Under the pieces are notes generated by a model. That model saw only the letters and a list, made by a program, of their open reading frames with translations. It made no database searches and was not told the origin of the DNA. Shown one piece after another: positions 34,111-43,509 of a DNA stretch of 58,156 bases. Origin of the DNA: Pseudomonas sp. GM50 (GTDB lineage Bacteria; Pseudomonadota; Gammaproteobacteria; Pseudomonadales; Pseudomonadaceae); NCBI RefSeq assembly GCF_000282375.1, contig NZ_AKJK01000085.1, forward strand, positions 1-58,156, in the 5' to 3' direction. The position numbers and the translations under genes are program-made. Each line of letters starts with the position of its first letter. The stretch's first letter is position 1.

Positions 34111-34185
34111 TGGCAGGGGCGGCTGGATTCGAACCAACGCATGGCAGGATCAAAACCTGCTGCCTTACCGCTTGGCGACGCCCCT
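34111..34185 (-). tRNA. tRNA-Gln (TTG)
   Basis: A 75-nt gene with encoded CCA. The acceptor AGGGGCG pairs with CGCCCCT, the anticodon loop reads TTTTGAT with anticodon TTG, and the T-arm is GGTTCGAATCC. It stands between ispE and prs, a location shared by many gammaproteobacteria. Confidence 0.95.
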
Positions 34186-34221
34186 GTATCTGTTGCAACG
34201 ATTACCCAGTAATCGATTCCT

Positions 34222-35073
34222 TTAGAGCAGACTTTGCAGCTTGCGATGCAACATCGAAATGTTGCTTCCTTTTGCTACAAACCCTGTAAGGGTCTCTGTC
34301 AGAAGGGCCGAGACTTTATCAGCTTCAGCTTTGCTTGGGAAGCCCCCAAACACACAACTTCCAGTTCCGGTGAGTTTTGCTTCGGTAAATTTACCTAACA
34401 AATTCAATGCGTTACGTACATCTGGATAACGCCTTGCTACCACCGGCAAGCAGTCATTTCGACTGTTTCCCTTGGGAACGGGGCGCACTTTAATGGGAGG
34501 AGTGTTACGTGTCAACAGTGGATCTGAAAAAATTTCTGCTGTACTTACAGATACTTGCGGCACGAGCACGAGATACCACGGTTCTTCGGGCTCTACAGGG
34601 GTGAGTTTCTCCCCCACACCCTCGGCGAAAGCCGCATGGCCACGCACGAAAACCGGGACGTCGGCGCCTAGCGTAAGGCCCAGCGCGGCCAGCCGGTCCT
34701 CATCCCAACCCAGTTGCCAAAGATGATTGAGGCCCAGCAATGTGGTCGCCGCATTCGAGCTGCCGCCACCGATTCCACCGCCCATGGGCAGGATTTTTTC
34801 GATCCAGATGTCGACACCCAGTGAACAACCGGATTGTTCCTGAAGTTTTTTGGCGGCTTTGACGATCAGGTTGCTGTCGTGAGGGACGTCGGCGAATTCG
34901 GTGTGCAACCGAATCACGCCATCGTCGCGAACGGCGAAGGTGATTTCATCGCCGTAATCGAGGAACTGAAAAATCGTCTGCAACTCGTGGTAGCCATCTT
35001 CACGACGACCGAGGATGTGCAGCATCAGGTTGAGCTTGGCGGGCGAGGGCAATTTCAGGCGTGGCGCAGTCAT
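34222..35073 (-). CDS. ispE: 4-diphosphocytidyl-2-C-methyl-D-erythritol kinase
   Basis: A 283-residue GHMP kinase of the methylerythritol phosphate pathway to isoprenoids. The glycine-rich ATP motif is PMGGGIGGGSSNAAT (about residues 90-104), and the N-terminal PSPAKLNLMLH block carries the substrate Lys. The start at 35073 lies 2 nt after the lolB stop and matches the known family N-terminus; an earlier ATG at 35103 lies inside lolB. Confidence 0.96.
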   Translation of the reverse strand: MTAPRLKLPSPAKLNLMLHILGRREDGYHELQTIFQFLDYGDEITFAVRDDGVIRLHTEFADVPHDSNLIVKAAKKLQEQSGCSLGVDIWIEKILPMGGGIGGGSSNAATTLLGLNHLWQLGWDEDRLAALGLTLGADVPVFVRGHAAFAEGVGEKLTPVEPEEPWYLVLVPQVSVSTAEIFSDPLLTRNTPPIKVRPVPKGNSRNDCLPVVARRYPDVRNALNLLGKFTEAKLTGTGSCVFGGFPSKAEADKVSALLTETLTGFVAKGSNISMLHRKLQSLL

Positions 35074-35075
35074 GT

Positions 35076-35693
35076 TCACTGCCCCAGTTTGCGTGGTTGC
35101 CATTCCTTGATCACCAGCGTGACATCAAGGTCGGTGCCGTGCAGTTTGATCCGCTCGGGCAGCCAGTAGCCGTTTTGCTCGGCATAACTCAGATACTCGA
35201 CCTGCCAGCCATCCTGTTCGAGATTGGCCAGGCGGCTGTCGACGTCGAGGGTCAGGCGACTTTTGCTGTCCGGGGCCGGGAGCCCGCGAACCCACCATGC
35301 CAGATGGGATACCGGCAATTTCCAACCCAGCTGTTCTTCAACCAGGGCTTCCGGGGTCTGCGCGTCATAGCGACCCTGATTGGCCACTTCCAGCGAGACT
35401 TTGCCCGGGCGGCCGGTCAAGCGGGCCGCGCCACGACCCAGCGGGCCGGAGAGACGGATGTCGTAGTAATCCTGGCGTTGCAGCCAGAACAACGTGCCGC
35501 TGCCCGAATCTTTTGGCGCGCGGATACCGATTTTGCCGTTGATCTGCCAGCCGTCGAGGCCGGTCAGTTGCTGTTTGTGCTCGCGCCATTGGGCCGTGTT
35601 GCCTTGACCCTGGACCGATTCACGGGCGCCGAAGCCCGCGCAACCGGCGAGCAGGGCGATGAAGCTGAAAATAACGAGGTGGCGCAAAAACAT
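35076..35693 (-). CDS. lolB: Outer membrane lipoprotein LolB
   Basis: A 205-residue lipoprotein with lipobox LLAGC (Cys18). LolB receives lipoproteins from the periplasmic chaperone LolA and inserts them into the outer membrane. Position between the TPR lipoprotein gene and ispE is the standard one. Confidence 0.94.
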   Translation of the reverse strand: MFLRHLVIFSFIALLAGCAGFGARESVQGQGNTAQWREHKQQLTGLDGWQINGKIGIRAPKDSGSGTLFWLQRQDYYDIRLSGPLGRGAARLTGRPGKVSLEVANQGRYDAQTPEALVEEQLGWKLPVSHLAWWVRGLPAPDSKSRLTLDVDSRLANLEQDGWQVEYLSYAEQNGYWLPERIKLHGTDLDVTLVIKEWQPRKLGQ

Positions 35694-35697
35694 AATC

Positions 35698-37422
35698 TTA
35701 AAGAGTCTCTGATCCGGTCAGGCGCTTGATGGTGCCGCGCAGGGTAGGGCTGTCGGGCTGTTCCTTGAGGAACTTGCTCCAGATTTGCTTGGCTTCGCGT
35801 TGTTTGCCGTTGACCCACAGGACTTCGCCCAGGTGCGCGGCGACTTCTTGGTCGGGGAAGCGTTCCAGTGCCTGGCGCAGATACCGCTCGGCTTCATCGA
35901 GGTTACCCAGGCGGAAGTTGACCCATCCGAGGCTGTCGAGGACTGCCGGGTCTTCCGGGTTGATCTGGTGCGCCTGTTCGATCAAGGTCTTGGCTTCGGC
36001 GTAGCGTGTGGTGCGGTCGGACAGGGTGTAGCCGAGGGCGTTCAACGCCATCGCATTGTTCGGGTCGCGCTTGATGATCAATCGCAGATCTTTTTCCATC
36101 TGCGCCAGGTCATTGCGTTTTTCTGCCAGCATGGCCCGGGTATACAGCAGGTTCAGATCGTCCGGGTATTGCTGCAGGGCTTGCTGCAAGACTTTCCAGG
36201 CCTTGTCGCCCTGTTTGTTGGCGGACAAGGTTTCAGCTTCGATCAGATACAGCTGGATCGCGTAATCGGGTTGCTCGCCGCGCTCGGCTGCCAGGCGGCT
36301 TTGGGCTTCGGCGGTCTTGCCATTGCTCATCAGAATATCGGCCTGACGCAATTGCGCCGGCAGGTAATCGTTGCCCGCGCCGACCTGGGCGTACTCGATC
36401 AATGCGCCCTGCGGGTCGTTACGCTCTTCAGCAATGCGCCCCAGGTTCAGGTGTGCCGAGTCGACATGGCTTTCCCGAGCGATCAAATCTTCCAGGTAAC
36501 CTTTGGCCTCGTTCCACGCCTTGGCTTCCAGACAGACCAAGGCCAGGGAATAACGCAGTTCGTCGTCTTCGGGGTATTGCTGCACCAGGCTCGAGAACTC
36601 GGCCTTGGCATCTTCCATGCGGTCCTGTTCAACCAGCATGCGCGCATAGGTCAGGCGCAGGCGTTTGTCGTCCGGGTATTTCTTGATGCTTTTTTGCAGC
36701 AGCGGCAGGGCTTCATCGCCACGGTTGAGCCCTTGAAGCAGGCGCGCGCGCAGCAGGATCGGCGCTATTTCGCCCTCGTCCGGCGGGTTGTCTTCGAGCA
36801 GGGTCAGGGCACCTTTGGCATCGCCGTCCTGTTGCATCAGCAAGGCCTTGCCGAAAATCAGCTGGTTGTTGTGCGGATGACGCTGCAGCAAGCGGTCAAA
36901 ACCTTTCATCAGGCCGTTGCGCGTGTCCTGGTCGGTATCGGCCGCGGACAGGGCGAGGAAGTCGAAATGCGTGTCGCCTTTGCCTTGCAGGACTTTCTCC
37001 ATATAGACCATGGAGTCGTCATAACGCCCTGCGCGGGCGAGTTGCACGGCAGCCGCCCGTTGCGCCTCGAGATCGTCCGGGGCGTTTTTGGCCCAGACCA
37101 GTGCGGTGTCGAGGGCAGCCTGATCGGCACCCAGATACTCGGCAATGCGAAATGCCCGCTCGGAGACCCCCGGATCCTGGGTATTGATGGCCTGGGTCAC
37201 GTAGTTGTCCAGGGCAATGTCGTAACGATTGCGCTGGCCAGCCAGTTCGGCGCTCAACAGGCTGAAGACGGTTTCTTCGCTGAACGAGCTGTAAACCTTG
37301 GGCTTTTCAGGAACCGGAGTGCTGTCTTCAACCGGCGGCGTACCGTCCGACGAAACGGGTGCCAAGGCCTGGCAGCCGCTGAGGAAGACAAAAGCGAGGA
37401 GCAACGCGGAAGATCTATTCAT
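35698..37422 (-). CDS. TPR-repeat lipoprotein
   Basis: A 574-residue protein with lipobox LSGC at about residue 16, then many tetratricopeptide repeats (clear units near ALNALGYTLSDRTTRYAEAK and VLDSLGWVNFRLGNLDEAERYL). It is the homologue of a conserved TPR protein next to lolB in Pseudomonas; I recall PA4667 for PAO1. Probable role: an outer-membrane-tethered scaffold in the periplasm. The partner is unknown. It is divergent from hemA across about 235 bp. Confidence 0.88.
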   Translation of the reverse strand: MNRSSALLLAFVFLSGCQALAPVSSDGTPPVEDSTPVPEKPKVYSSFSEETVFSLLSAELAGQRNRYDIALDNYVTQAINTQDPGVSERAFRIAEYLGADQAALDTALVWAKNAPDDLEAQRAAAVQLARAGRYDDSMVYMEKVLQGKGDTHFDFLALSAADTDQDTRNGLMKGFDRLLQRHPHNNQLIFGKALLMQQDGDAKGALTLLEDNPPDEGEIAPILLRARLLQGLNRGDEALPLLQKSIKKYPDDKRLRLTYARMLVEQDRMEDAKAEFSSLVQQYPEDDELRYSLALVCLEAKAWNEAKGYLEDLIARESHVDSAHLNLGRIAEERNDPQGALIEYAQVGAGNDYLPAQLRQADILMSNGKTAEAQSRLAAERGEQPDYAIQLYLIEAETLSANKQGDKAWKVLQQALQQYPDDLNLLYTRAMLAEKRNDLAQMEKDLRLIIKRDPNNAMALNALGYTLSDRTTRYAEAKTLIEQAHQINPEDPAVLDSLGWVNFRLGNLDEAERYLRQALERFPDQEVAAHLGEVLWVNGKQREAKQIWSKFLKEQPDSPTLRGTIKRLTGSETL

Positions 37423-37657
37423 ATAGGAAAAGGACGACTAACCTGCGGTCGGATCATCATGACACAAGCCTTCGGCCAAACATAACCGCCCGGCCAATTT
37501 ACCCGCGCGGGCAATCCCCACAGGCCCGGCGCCCTTGTAAACGAGAACGGATCGCAGCCTTTGGCGGTTCTTGCAGGAGCGATAGAGATCGAGTGGTTGT
37601 TCTGGCTCTGTCGAAGTAGGACAATTGTCGGCTTCACGTCACCATCAGCGACCTTGA

Positions 37658-38947
37658 ATGGCCTTCCTTGCACTCGGTATTAACCACAAGACTGCTTCAG
37701 TAGACGTCCGCGAGCGCGTGGCCTTTACCCCTGAGCAGCTGGTTGAGGCCTTGCAGCAGCTCTGCCGACTCACCGACAGCCGCGAAGCTGCGATCCTCTC
37801 CACCTGCAATCGCAGTGAACTGTATATAGAACAGGATCACCTTTCGGCTGACATCGTGTTGCGCTGGCTGGCCGATTATCATCATTTGAGCCTCGATGAG
37901 CTGCGCGCGAGCGCTTATGTGCATGAAGATGATGCGGCAGTTCGTCACATGATGCGGGTTGCTTCCGGGCTAGATTCACTGGTGTTGGGTGAACCGCAGA
38001 TTCTCGGTCAGATGAAATCGGCCTACGCTGTCGCTCGCGAGGCCGGCACCATCGGTCCGTTGCTCGGGCGGCTGTTCCAGGCCACATTCAATGCGGCCAA
38101 ACAGGTGCGAACCGACACCGCCATCGGCGAAAACCCGGTGTCCGTGGCGTTTGCCGCGGTCAGCCTGGCGAAACAGATTTTCAGTGATTTGCAACGCAGC
38201 CAGGCTTTGCTGATCGGCGCCGGCGAGACCATCACCCTGGTCGCCCGCCATCTGCATGAGCTGGGGGTGAAGCGAATCGTGGTCGCCAACCGCACCCTGG
38301 AGCGCGCGAGCATTCTGGCCGAACAGTTCGGCGCCCACGCAGTGCTGCTCTCGGATATCCCGGCAGAACTGGTGCGCAGCGACATCGTCATCAGTTCCAC
38401 CGCCAGCCAGTTGCCGATTCTCGGTAAAGGCGCGGTGGAAAGTGCCTTGAAATTGCGCAAGCACAAGCCGATTTTCATGGTGGATATCGCCGTTCCTCGG
38501 GATATCGAACCGGAAGTCGGCGAGTTGGACGACGTTTACCTGTATAGCGTCGACGATCTCCACGAAGTGGTTGCCGAAAACCTCAAGAGCCGTCAGGGCG
38601 CTGCCCAGGCCGCTGAAGAGATGGTGTCGGTCGGTGCCGAAGATTTCATGGTTCGCCTGCGCGAACTGGCGGCGGTGGATGTGCTCAAGGCCTACCGTCA
38701 ACAAAGCGAGCGCATGCGAGACGAAGAATTGCAGAAAGCCCAGCGCATGCTGGCCAATGGCAGCAGCGCTGAAGACGTGCTGGTGCAACTGGCTCGCGGC
38801 CTGACCAACAAACTCTTGCACGCACCGAGCGTGCAGTTGAAAAAGCTCTCTGCCGAAGGCCGCCTCGATGCGCTGGCCATGGCCCAGGAACTCTTTGCCC
38901 TCGGTGAGGGCTCATCGGATAGCTTTTCGGATAAAAAACCGCAATGA
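37658..38947 (+). CDS. hemA: Glutamyl-tRNA reductase
   Basis: A 429-residue enzyme for the first committed step of the C5 pathway to tetrapyrroles. The catalytic Cys is in AAILSTCNRSELY (about residue 50), and the NADPH site begins with LLIGAGETI. The gene opens the hemA-prfA-prmC-moeB-murI-pagL block. Its stop overlaps the prfA start as ATGA. Confidence 0.97.
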   Translation: MAFLALGINHKTASVDVRERVAFTPEQLVEALQQLCRLTDSREAAILSTCNRSELYIEQDHLSADIVLRWLADYHHLSLDELRASAYVHEDDAAVRHMMRVASGLDSLVLGEPQILGQMKSAYAVAREAGTIGPLLGRLFQATFNAAKQVRTDTAIGENPVSVAFAAVSLAKQIFSDLQRSQALLIGAGETITLVARHLHELGVKRIVVANRTLERASILAEQFGAHAVLLSDIPAELVRSDIVISSTASQLPILGKGAVESALKLRKHKPIFMVDIAVPRDIEPEVGELDDVYLYSVDDLHEVVAENLKSRQGAAQAAEEMVSVGAEDFMVRLRELAAVDVLKAYRQQSERMRDEELQKAQRMLANGSSAEDVLVQLARGLTNKLLHAPSVQLKKLSAEGRLDALAMAQELFALGEGSSDSFSDKKPQ

Positions 38948-40026
38948 AAGCGTCACTGCTCAATAAGCTGGACATCCTCCAGGACCGTTTCGAGGAATTG
39001 ACCGCCCTGCTTGGCGATGGCGAGGTCATTTCCGATCAAAACAAGTTCCGCACCTATTCCAAGGAATACGCGGAAGTCGAGCCGATCGTTGGCACCTATA
39101 AACAGCTGCTTAAAGTGCAGGGCGATCTCGAAGGGGCTCAGGCGCTGCTCAAGGACAGCGATCCGGACATGCGCGAAATGGCCGTGGAAGAAGTCCGCGA
39201 AGCCAAAGAGCAACTGATCGAAATCGAAGCCCGACTGCAACGCATGCTGCTGCCCAAAGATCCCAACGACGGGCGCAACGTGTTCCTCGAAATCCGTGCC
39301 GGCACCGGCGGTGACGAAGCAGCGATTTTCTCCGGCGACCTGTTCCGCATGTATTCGCGTTACGCCGAGCGGCGTGGCTGGCGGGTAGAGATTCTCTCGG
39401 AGAACGAAGGTGAGCACGGCGGCTATAAAGAAGTCATTGCGCGGGTCGAAGGAGAGAACGTTTACGGCAAGTTGAAGTTCGAATCCGGCGCGCACCGCGT
39501 ACAACGGGTTCCGGCCACTGAATCCCAGGGCCGCATCCACACTTCGGCTTGCACCGTGGCCGTGTTGCCCGAGCCGGACGAGCAGGAAGCGATCGAGATC
39601 AATCCGGCGGATCTGCGGGTCGATACCTATCGCTCCTCCGGTGCCGGTGGTCAGCACGTCAACAAGACCGACTCGGCGATTCGTATCACGCACTTGCCGT
39701 CCGGTATTGTCGTTGAGTGCCAGGAAGAACGTTCCCAGCACAAAAACCGCGCCCGGGCGATGTCCTGGCTGTCGGCCAAGCTTAACGACCAGCAGACCAG
39801 CGCAGCGGCCAATGCCATCGCCAGCGAGCGTAAATTGCTGGTGGGTTCCGGTGACCGCTCCGAGCGTATTCGCACCTACAACTTTGCCCAGGGCCGGGTC
39901 ACCGACCACCGGGTCAACCTGACGCTGTATTCGCTCGACGAAATTCTTGCCGGTGGCGTGGATGCGGTGATCGAACCGCTGCTGGCCGAGTACCAGGCCG
40001 ACCAATTGGCAGCGATAGGTGAGTAA
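38944..40026 (+). CDS. prfA: Peptide chain release factor 1
   Basis: A 360-residue release factor reading UAA and UAG. The catalytic GGQ is in SSGAGGQHVN (about residues 233-235), and the codon-reading PAT region is in PATESQ (about 185-190). It overlaps hemA by 4 nt and is directly followed by prmC, which encodes the enzyme that methylates that GGQ glutamine. Confidence 0.97.
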   Translation: MKASLLNKLDILQDRFEELTALLGDGEVISDQNKFRTYSKEYAEVEPIVGTYKQLLKVQGDLEGAQALLKDSDPDMREMAVEEVREAKEQLIEIEARLQRMLLPKDPNDGRNVFLEIRAGTGGDEAAIFSGDLFRMYSRYAERRGWRVEILSENEGEHGGYKEVIARVEGENVYGKLKFESGAHRVQRVPATESQGRIHTSACTVAVLPEPDEQEAIEINPADLRVDTYRSSGAGGQHVNKTDSAIRITHLPSGIVVECQEERSQHKNRARAMSWLSAKLNDQQTSAAANAIASERKLLVGSGDRSERIRTYNFAQGRVTDHRVNLTLYSLDEILAGGVDAVIEPLLAEYQADQLAAIGE

Positions 40027-40857
40027 ATGACGATCATTGCCAGTTTGTTGCGCGCCGCTGATTTGCCCGACTCGCCCACCGCGCGTCTGGATGCCGAATT
40101 GCTGCTGGCGGCTGCCTTGGGCAAGTCCCGCAGTTTTCTGCACACCTGGCCTGAACGTATCGTCCCGAGCGAAGCAGCCCTGAAGTTTGCCGAGTACCTG
40201 CAGCGCCGCCGTAGCGGTGAGCCGGTGGCTTACATTCTGGGGCAGCAGGGCTTCTGGAAGCTCGACCTGGAAGTCGCGCCTCACACGCTGATTCCGCGTC
40301 CCGACACCGAATTGCTGGTAGAAACCGCGCTGGAACTGTTGCCGGCCACACAGGCCTTGGTGCTTGATTTGGGCACCGGCAGTGGCGCCATCGCCCTGGC
40401 CCTGGCCAGCGAACGTCCGGCCTGGAAAGTCACCGCCGTGGATCGCGTGCTGGAAGCCGTAGCCCTCGCCGAGCGCAATCGCCAGCGGCTGCACCTGAAC
40501 AACGCCACGGTGCTGAGTAGTCATTGGTTCAGCGCTTTGGAAGGTCAACGCTTTCAATTGATCATCAGCAATCCGCCCTACATCGCTTCGACCGATCCGC
40601 ATCTGGCGGAGGGCGACGTGCGCTTCGAACCAACCAGTGCCCTGGTGGCCGGCGTCGATGGGCTCGACGATTTGCGTCTGATCGTCGATCAGGCACCGGA
40701 TCATCTTGAGGCAGGTGGCTGGTTGATGCTCGAACACGGTTACGATCAAGCCGAGGCCGTGCGCGATTTGCTGCTGACCCGCGGCTTTGAAGAAGTCCAT
40801 AGCCGCACCGATCTGGGCGGTCACGAACGCATCAGTCTGGGGCGCTTGCCGTGCTGA
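40027..40857 (+). CDS. prmC: PrmC, release factor glutamine methyltransferase
   Basis: A 276-residue S-adenosylmethionine-dependent methyltransferase. The NPPY motif is in IISNPPYIA at about residue 181, and the cofactor loop is DLGTGSGAIALALA near 116-129. The N-terminal helical domain grips the release factor. The ATG starts right at the prfA stop codon. Confidence 0.96.
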   Translation: MTIIASLLRAADLPDSPTARLDAELLLAAALGKSRSFLHTWPERIVPSEAALKFAEYLQRRRSGEPVAYILGQQGFWKLDLEVAPHTLIPRPDTELLVETALELLPATQALVLDLGTGSGAIALALASERPAWKVTAVDRVLEAVALAERNRQRLHLNNATVLSSHWFSALEGQRFQLIISNPPYIASTDPHLAEGDVRFEPTSALVAGVDGLDDLRLIVDQAPDHLEAGGWLMLEHGYDQAEAVRDLLLTRGFEEVHSRTDLGGHERISLGRLPC

Positions 40858-41606
40858 ATGATCAGGAATTATTGCGCTATAGCCGGCAGATTCTGCTGCA
40901 ACACGTCGACATCGACGGCCAGCTACGGCTCAAGGAAAGCCGTGTGCTGATTGTCGGTCTCGGCGGTCTTGGCTCGCCGGTGGCGCTGTACCTGGCTGCG
41001 GCCGGTATCGGTGAGTTGCATCTGGCGGACTTCGACACGGTTGACCTGACCAATCTGCAACGTCAGATCGTTCACGACACCGACAGTGTCGGCCTGAGCA
41101 AGGTCGATTCGGCGATCCGGCGTCTGACCGCGATCAATCCCGAGATTCAGCTGATTGCCCATCGCACCGCCCTGGATGAAGATTCTTTGGCGGCGGCAGT
41201 GGCGGCGGTGGATCTGGTGCTGGACTGTTCCGATAATTTTTCCACCCGCGAAGCGGTCAACGCCGCGTGTGTGGCTGCGCGCAAACCGCTGGTCAGCGGT
41301 GCGGCGATTCGGCTGGAAGGGCAATTGTCGGTCTTCGACTCCCGTCGTCCGGAAAGCCCTTGCTACCACTGTTTATACGGGCATGGCAGCGAAGCCGAGC
41401 TGACCTGCAGCGAGGCCGGTGTACTGGGTCCGCTGGTGGGGCTGGTCGGTAGCTTGCAAGCCCTCGAAGCGCTGAAGTTGCTGGTGGGGTTCGGCGAACC
41501 GCTGGTGGGGCGCCTGTTATTGATCGATGCCTTGGGTACGCGCTTCCGTGAATTGCGGGTCAAGCGTGATCCGGGTTGCAGTGTCTGCGGGTCAAGCCAT
41601 GCGTGA
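40851..41606 (+). CDS. moeB: MoeB/ThiF-family adenylyltransferase
   Basis: A 251-residue E1-like protein that adenylates the C-terminus of the small sulfur carrier (MoaD) in molybdopterin synthesis. ATP-binding GLGGLGSPVALYLAAAG is at about residues 37-53, and two CxxC zinc pairs are present (CYHC near 173-176 and CSVC near the end). The start is a GTG overlapping the end of prmC by 7 nt. ThiF activity for thiamine is a possible alternative. Confidence 0.92.
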   Translation: MLNDQELLRYSRQILLQHVDIDGQLRLKESRVLIVGLGGLGSPVALYLAAAGIGELHLADFDTVDLTNLQRQIVHDTDSVGLSKVDSAIRRLTAINPEIQLIAHRTALDEDSLAAAVAAVDLVLDCSDNFSTREAVNAACVAARKPLVSGAAIRLEGQLSVFDSRRPESPCYHCLYGHGSEAELTCSEAGVLGPLVGLVGSLQALEALKLLVGFGEPLVGRLLLIDALGTRFRELRVKRDPGCSVCGSSHA

Positions 41607-42390
41607 AGCGCCGATTGCTGTATTCGATTCCGGCGTCGGTGGACTTTCCGTGCTGGCCGAGATCCAGCAGTTGCTGCCCAACGAGTCTCTTTTGTACCTT
41701 GGCGATTGCGGGAATATTCCCTACGGTGAGAAATCACCGGCATTCATCAGTCAGCGTTGCAGTGTCATGGCGCAGTTCTTTCAGCAGCAGGGCGCCAAGG
41801 CGCTGGTGCTCGCTTGCAACACCGCGACCGTCGCGGGTGTTGCGGACTTGCGGCGCGATTTCCCCGAGTGGCCCATTGTCGGCATGGAGCCCGCGGTCAA
41901 ACCGGCTGCCGCGGCGACGCGCAGCGGTGTAGTTGGCGTACTCGCCACCACCGGCACTTTACAGAGTGCCAAGTTCGCCGCCTTGCTCGACCGTTTCGCC
42001 GCCGATGTGCGAGTCATCACTCAGCCATGCCCAGGGCTGGTGGAGCTGATTGAAAATGGCGATTTGCACAGCGAGGCATTGCGTCAGTTGCTGCAGGGGT
42101 ATGTCGATCCGCTGCTGGCTGCCGGTGCAGACACGATCATTCTTGGCTGCACGCATTATCCCTTTCTGAAGCCGCTGCTTAAGCAGATGATCCCCCAGAA
42201 CATCAGCTTGATCGATACCGGTGCCGCTGTGGCACGGCAGCTTCAACGATTGTTGGCCGAGCGTGAGTTGCTGGCCGAGGGACCTGCTCGCGCTACCCGG
42301 TTCTGGTCGAGCGCGGATACGGAACATTTCAGAAATATCTTGCCGGTTTTATGGCATTCGACGGGTGTTGTGCAAAGCTTCGACTTGTAG
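41599..42390 (+). CDS. murI: Glutamate racemase
   Basis: A 263-residue racemase making D-glutamate for peptidoglycan. Catalytic Cys pairs are in LACNTATV (about residue 74) and LGCTHYPF (about 183). DSGVGGLSV is near the N-terminus. The ATG at 41599 overlaps moeB by 8 nt; an upstream in-frame start at 41527 lies deep in moeB and is unlikely. Confidence 0.96.
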   Translation: MREAPIAVFDSGVGGLSVLAEIQQLLPNESLLYLGDCGNIPYGEKSPAFISQRCSVMAQFFQQQGAKALVLACNTATVAGVADLRRDFPEWPIVGMEPAVKPAAAATRSGVVGVLATTGTLQSAKFAALLDRFAADVRVITQPCPGLVELIENGDLHSEALRQLLQGYVDPLLAAGADTIILGCTHYPFLKPLLKQMIPQNISLIDTGAAVARQLQRLLAERELLAEGPARATRFWSSADTEHFRNILPVLWHSTGVVQSFDL

Positions 42391-42510
42391 ATAAAAAAAG
42401 AGATGACACGAATAATTGAGCTGAACTTCTGATCAAGCTTCAACTTCTATAGCTTTGTCTGTTGGGCAGCATAAAAACCATACGAAATTGTTCGGAAAAG
42501 GATGTTTCTA

Positions 42511-43029
42511 ATGAAGCGACTATTCTGCTTGGCCGCGATTGCGACCGCATTGATGGGGCACAGTTTTACCGCGCAGGCAGCAGGGGTGGAATTCGGGGTC
42601 GGCCAGACCAGCGATTCGACCATGACTTACCGATTGGGCATGCAATTCGATTGGGACAAGAGCTGGTTGCAGAGTGATATCGGTCGCTTGACCGGCTACT
42701 GGAGCGGTGCTTACACCTATTGGGATGGCGATGAAACGTCGAGCAATCACAGTTTGTCGTTCTCGCCGGTGCTGGTGTACGAGTTTGCCGGTCAGACCAT
42801 CAAACCCTACGTTGAAGCGGGTATCGGCATCGCGGTGTTTGCCAACACCGAGGTCGAAGACAATAAACTTGGCGGAGCCTTTCAGTTTGAAGACCGTTTC
42901 GGGTTTGGTCTGCGCTTTACCGGCGGACATGAAGTCGGGATTCGCGCCACGCACTATTCCAATGCCGGGATCAGCAGCCCGAACGATGGTGTAGAGAGTT
43001 ATTCGCTGCATTACACGATGCCGTTGTAA
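42511..43029 (+). CDS. pagL: Lipid A 3-O-deacylase PagL
   Basis: A 172-residue outer membrane beta-barrel with signal peptide (cleavage after AQAAG, residues 21-25). The catalytic triad of the PagL family is complete: His148 and Ser150 in THYSNAG and Glu162 in GVES, with the same 14-residue His-Glu spacing as the P. aeruginosa enzyme. It removes the 3-linked acyl chain from lipid A. The ATG at 42511 has AAGGAT about 8 nt upstream; an ATG at 42502 is too close to it. A 120-bp gap with an A-rich tract separates it from murI, so it may have its own promoter. Confidence 0.93.
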   Translation: MKRLFCLAAIATALMGHSFTAQAAGVEFGVGQTSDSTMTYRLGMQFDWDKSWLQSDIGRLTGYWSGAYTYWDGDETSSNHSLSFSPVLVYEFAGQTIKPYVEAGIGIAVFANTEVEDNKLGGAFQFEDRFGFGLRFTGGHEVGIRATHYSNAGISSPNDGVESYSLHYTMPL

Positions 43030-43038
43030 CGTCAAAAG

Positions 43039-43105
43039 CTTCGCGGGCAAGCCTCGCTCCTACAGAGACCATCTTGCCCTGTAGGAGCGAGGCTTGCCCG
43101 CGAAG
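43039..43105. repeat. REP hairpin, family A (inverted pair)
   Basis: 27-nt arms at 43039-43065 and 43079-43105 beginning 10 nt after the pagL stop. It lies between convergent pagL and the cysteine-cluster gene. Confidence 0.92.
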
Positions 43106-43143
43106 ACGTCAGACCTGCAGACCTATCTCTAAAATCGCCCCTT

Positions 43144-43449
43144 TCACCGATACGCCGTCGCAATCCCCTGGCGTTCGGTGATGCATTCCGGTGCGCCCAT
43201 TTCGAACTCCCGGCAGATCAGCGGACGTTTTTCGTAGATGGTACACATCATGCTGTTGCGATCCAGCGCGGCGCACCAGCCGTCATCCAGTCGCAGCATG
43301 ACTTCCCCGCCCCAATCGTCGGTATCGATAAAGCGCTCGGGCACGCCGGTGTCGGTGATCAACATGACTTCAAGCTGACAGCAGCAGGCTGCGCAGGTCG
43401 AACAGGTGACCGCAGGCTCGGCGATTTGCGTGTGGGGAATGGTTTTCAT
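43144..43449 (-). CDS. YkgJ-family cysteine cluster protein
   Basis: A 101-residue protein with the CxxCxxCCC cluster near residues 16-24, a WCAALD element, and CTIYEKRPLICREFE, the pattern of the YkgJ (CxxCxxCC) family. It probably binds a metal or Fe-S cluster. Function is unknown. It follows the SDR gene on the same strand after 60 nt. Confidence 0.88.
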   Translation of the reverse strand: MKTIPHTQIAEPAVTCSTCAACCCQLEVMLITDTGVPERFIDTDDWGGEVMLRLDDGWCAALDRNSMMCTIYEKRPLICREFEMGAPECITERQGIATAYR

Positions 43450-43509
43450 GGCACGCAGTGTAAGGCAGTGGGCCCACGCTGTGTGAAAGGCCTGACGGAC
43501 GCTCAGGCT

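Noticed and set aside
35785..37485. 566-codon ORF on the plus strand
   Set aside because: It is antisense to the TPR lipoprotein gene.
38953..40824. 623-codon ORF on the minus strand
   Set aside because: It is antisense to prfA and prmC, which have intact GGQ and NPPY motifs.
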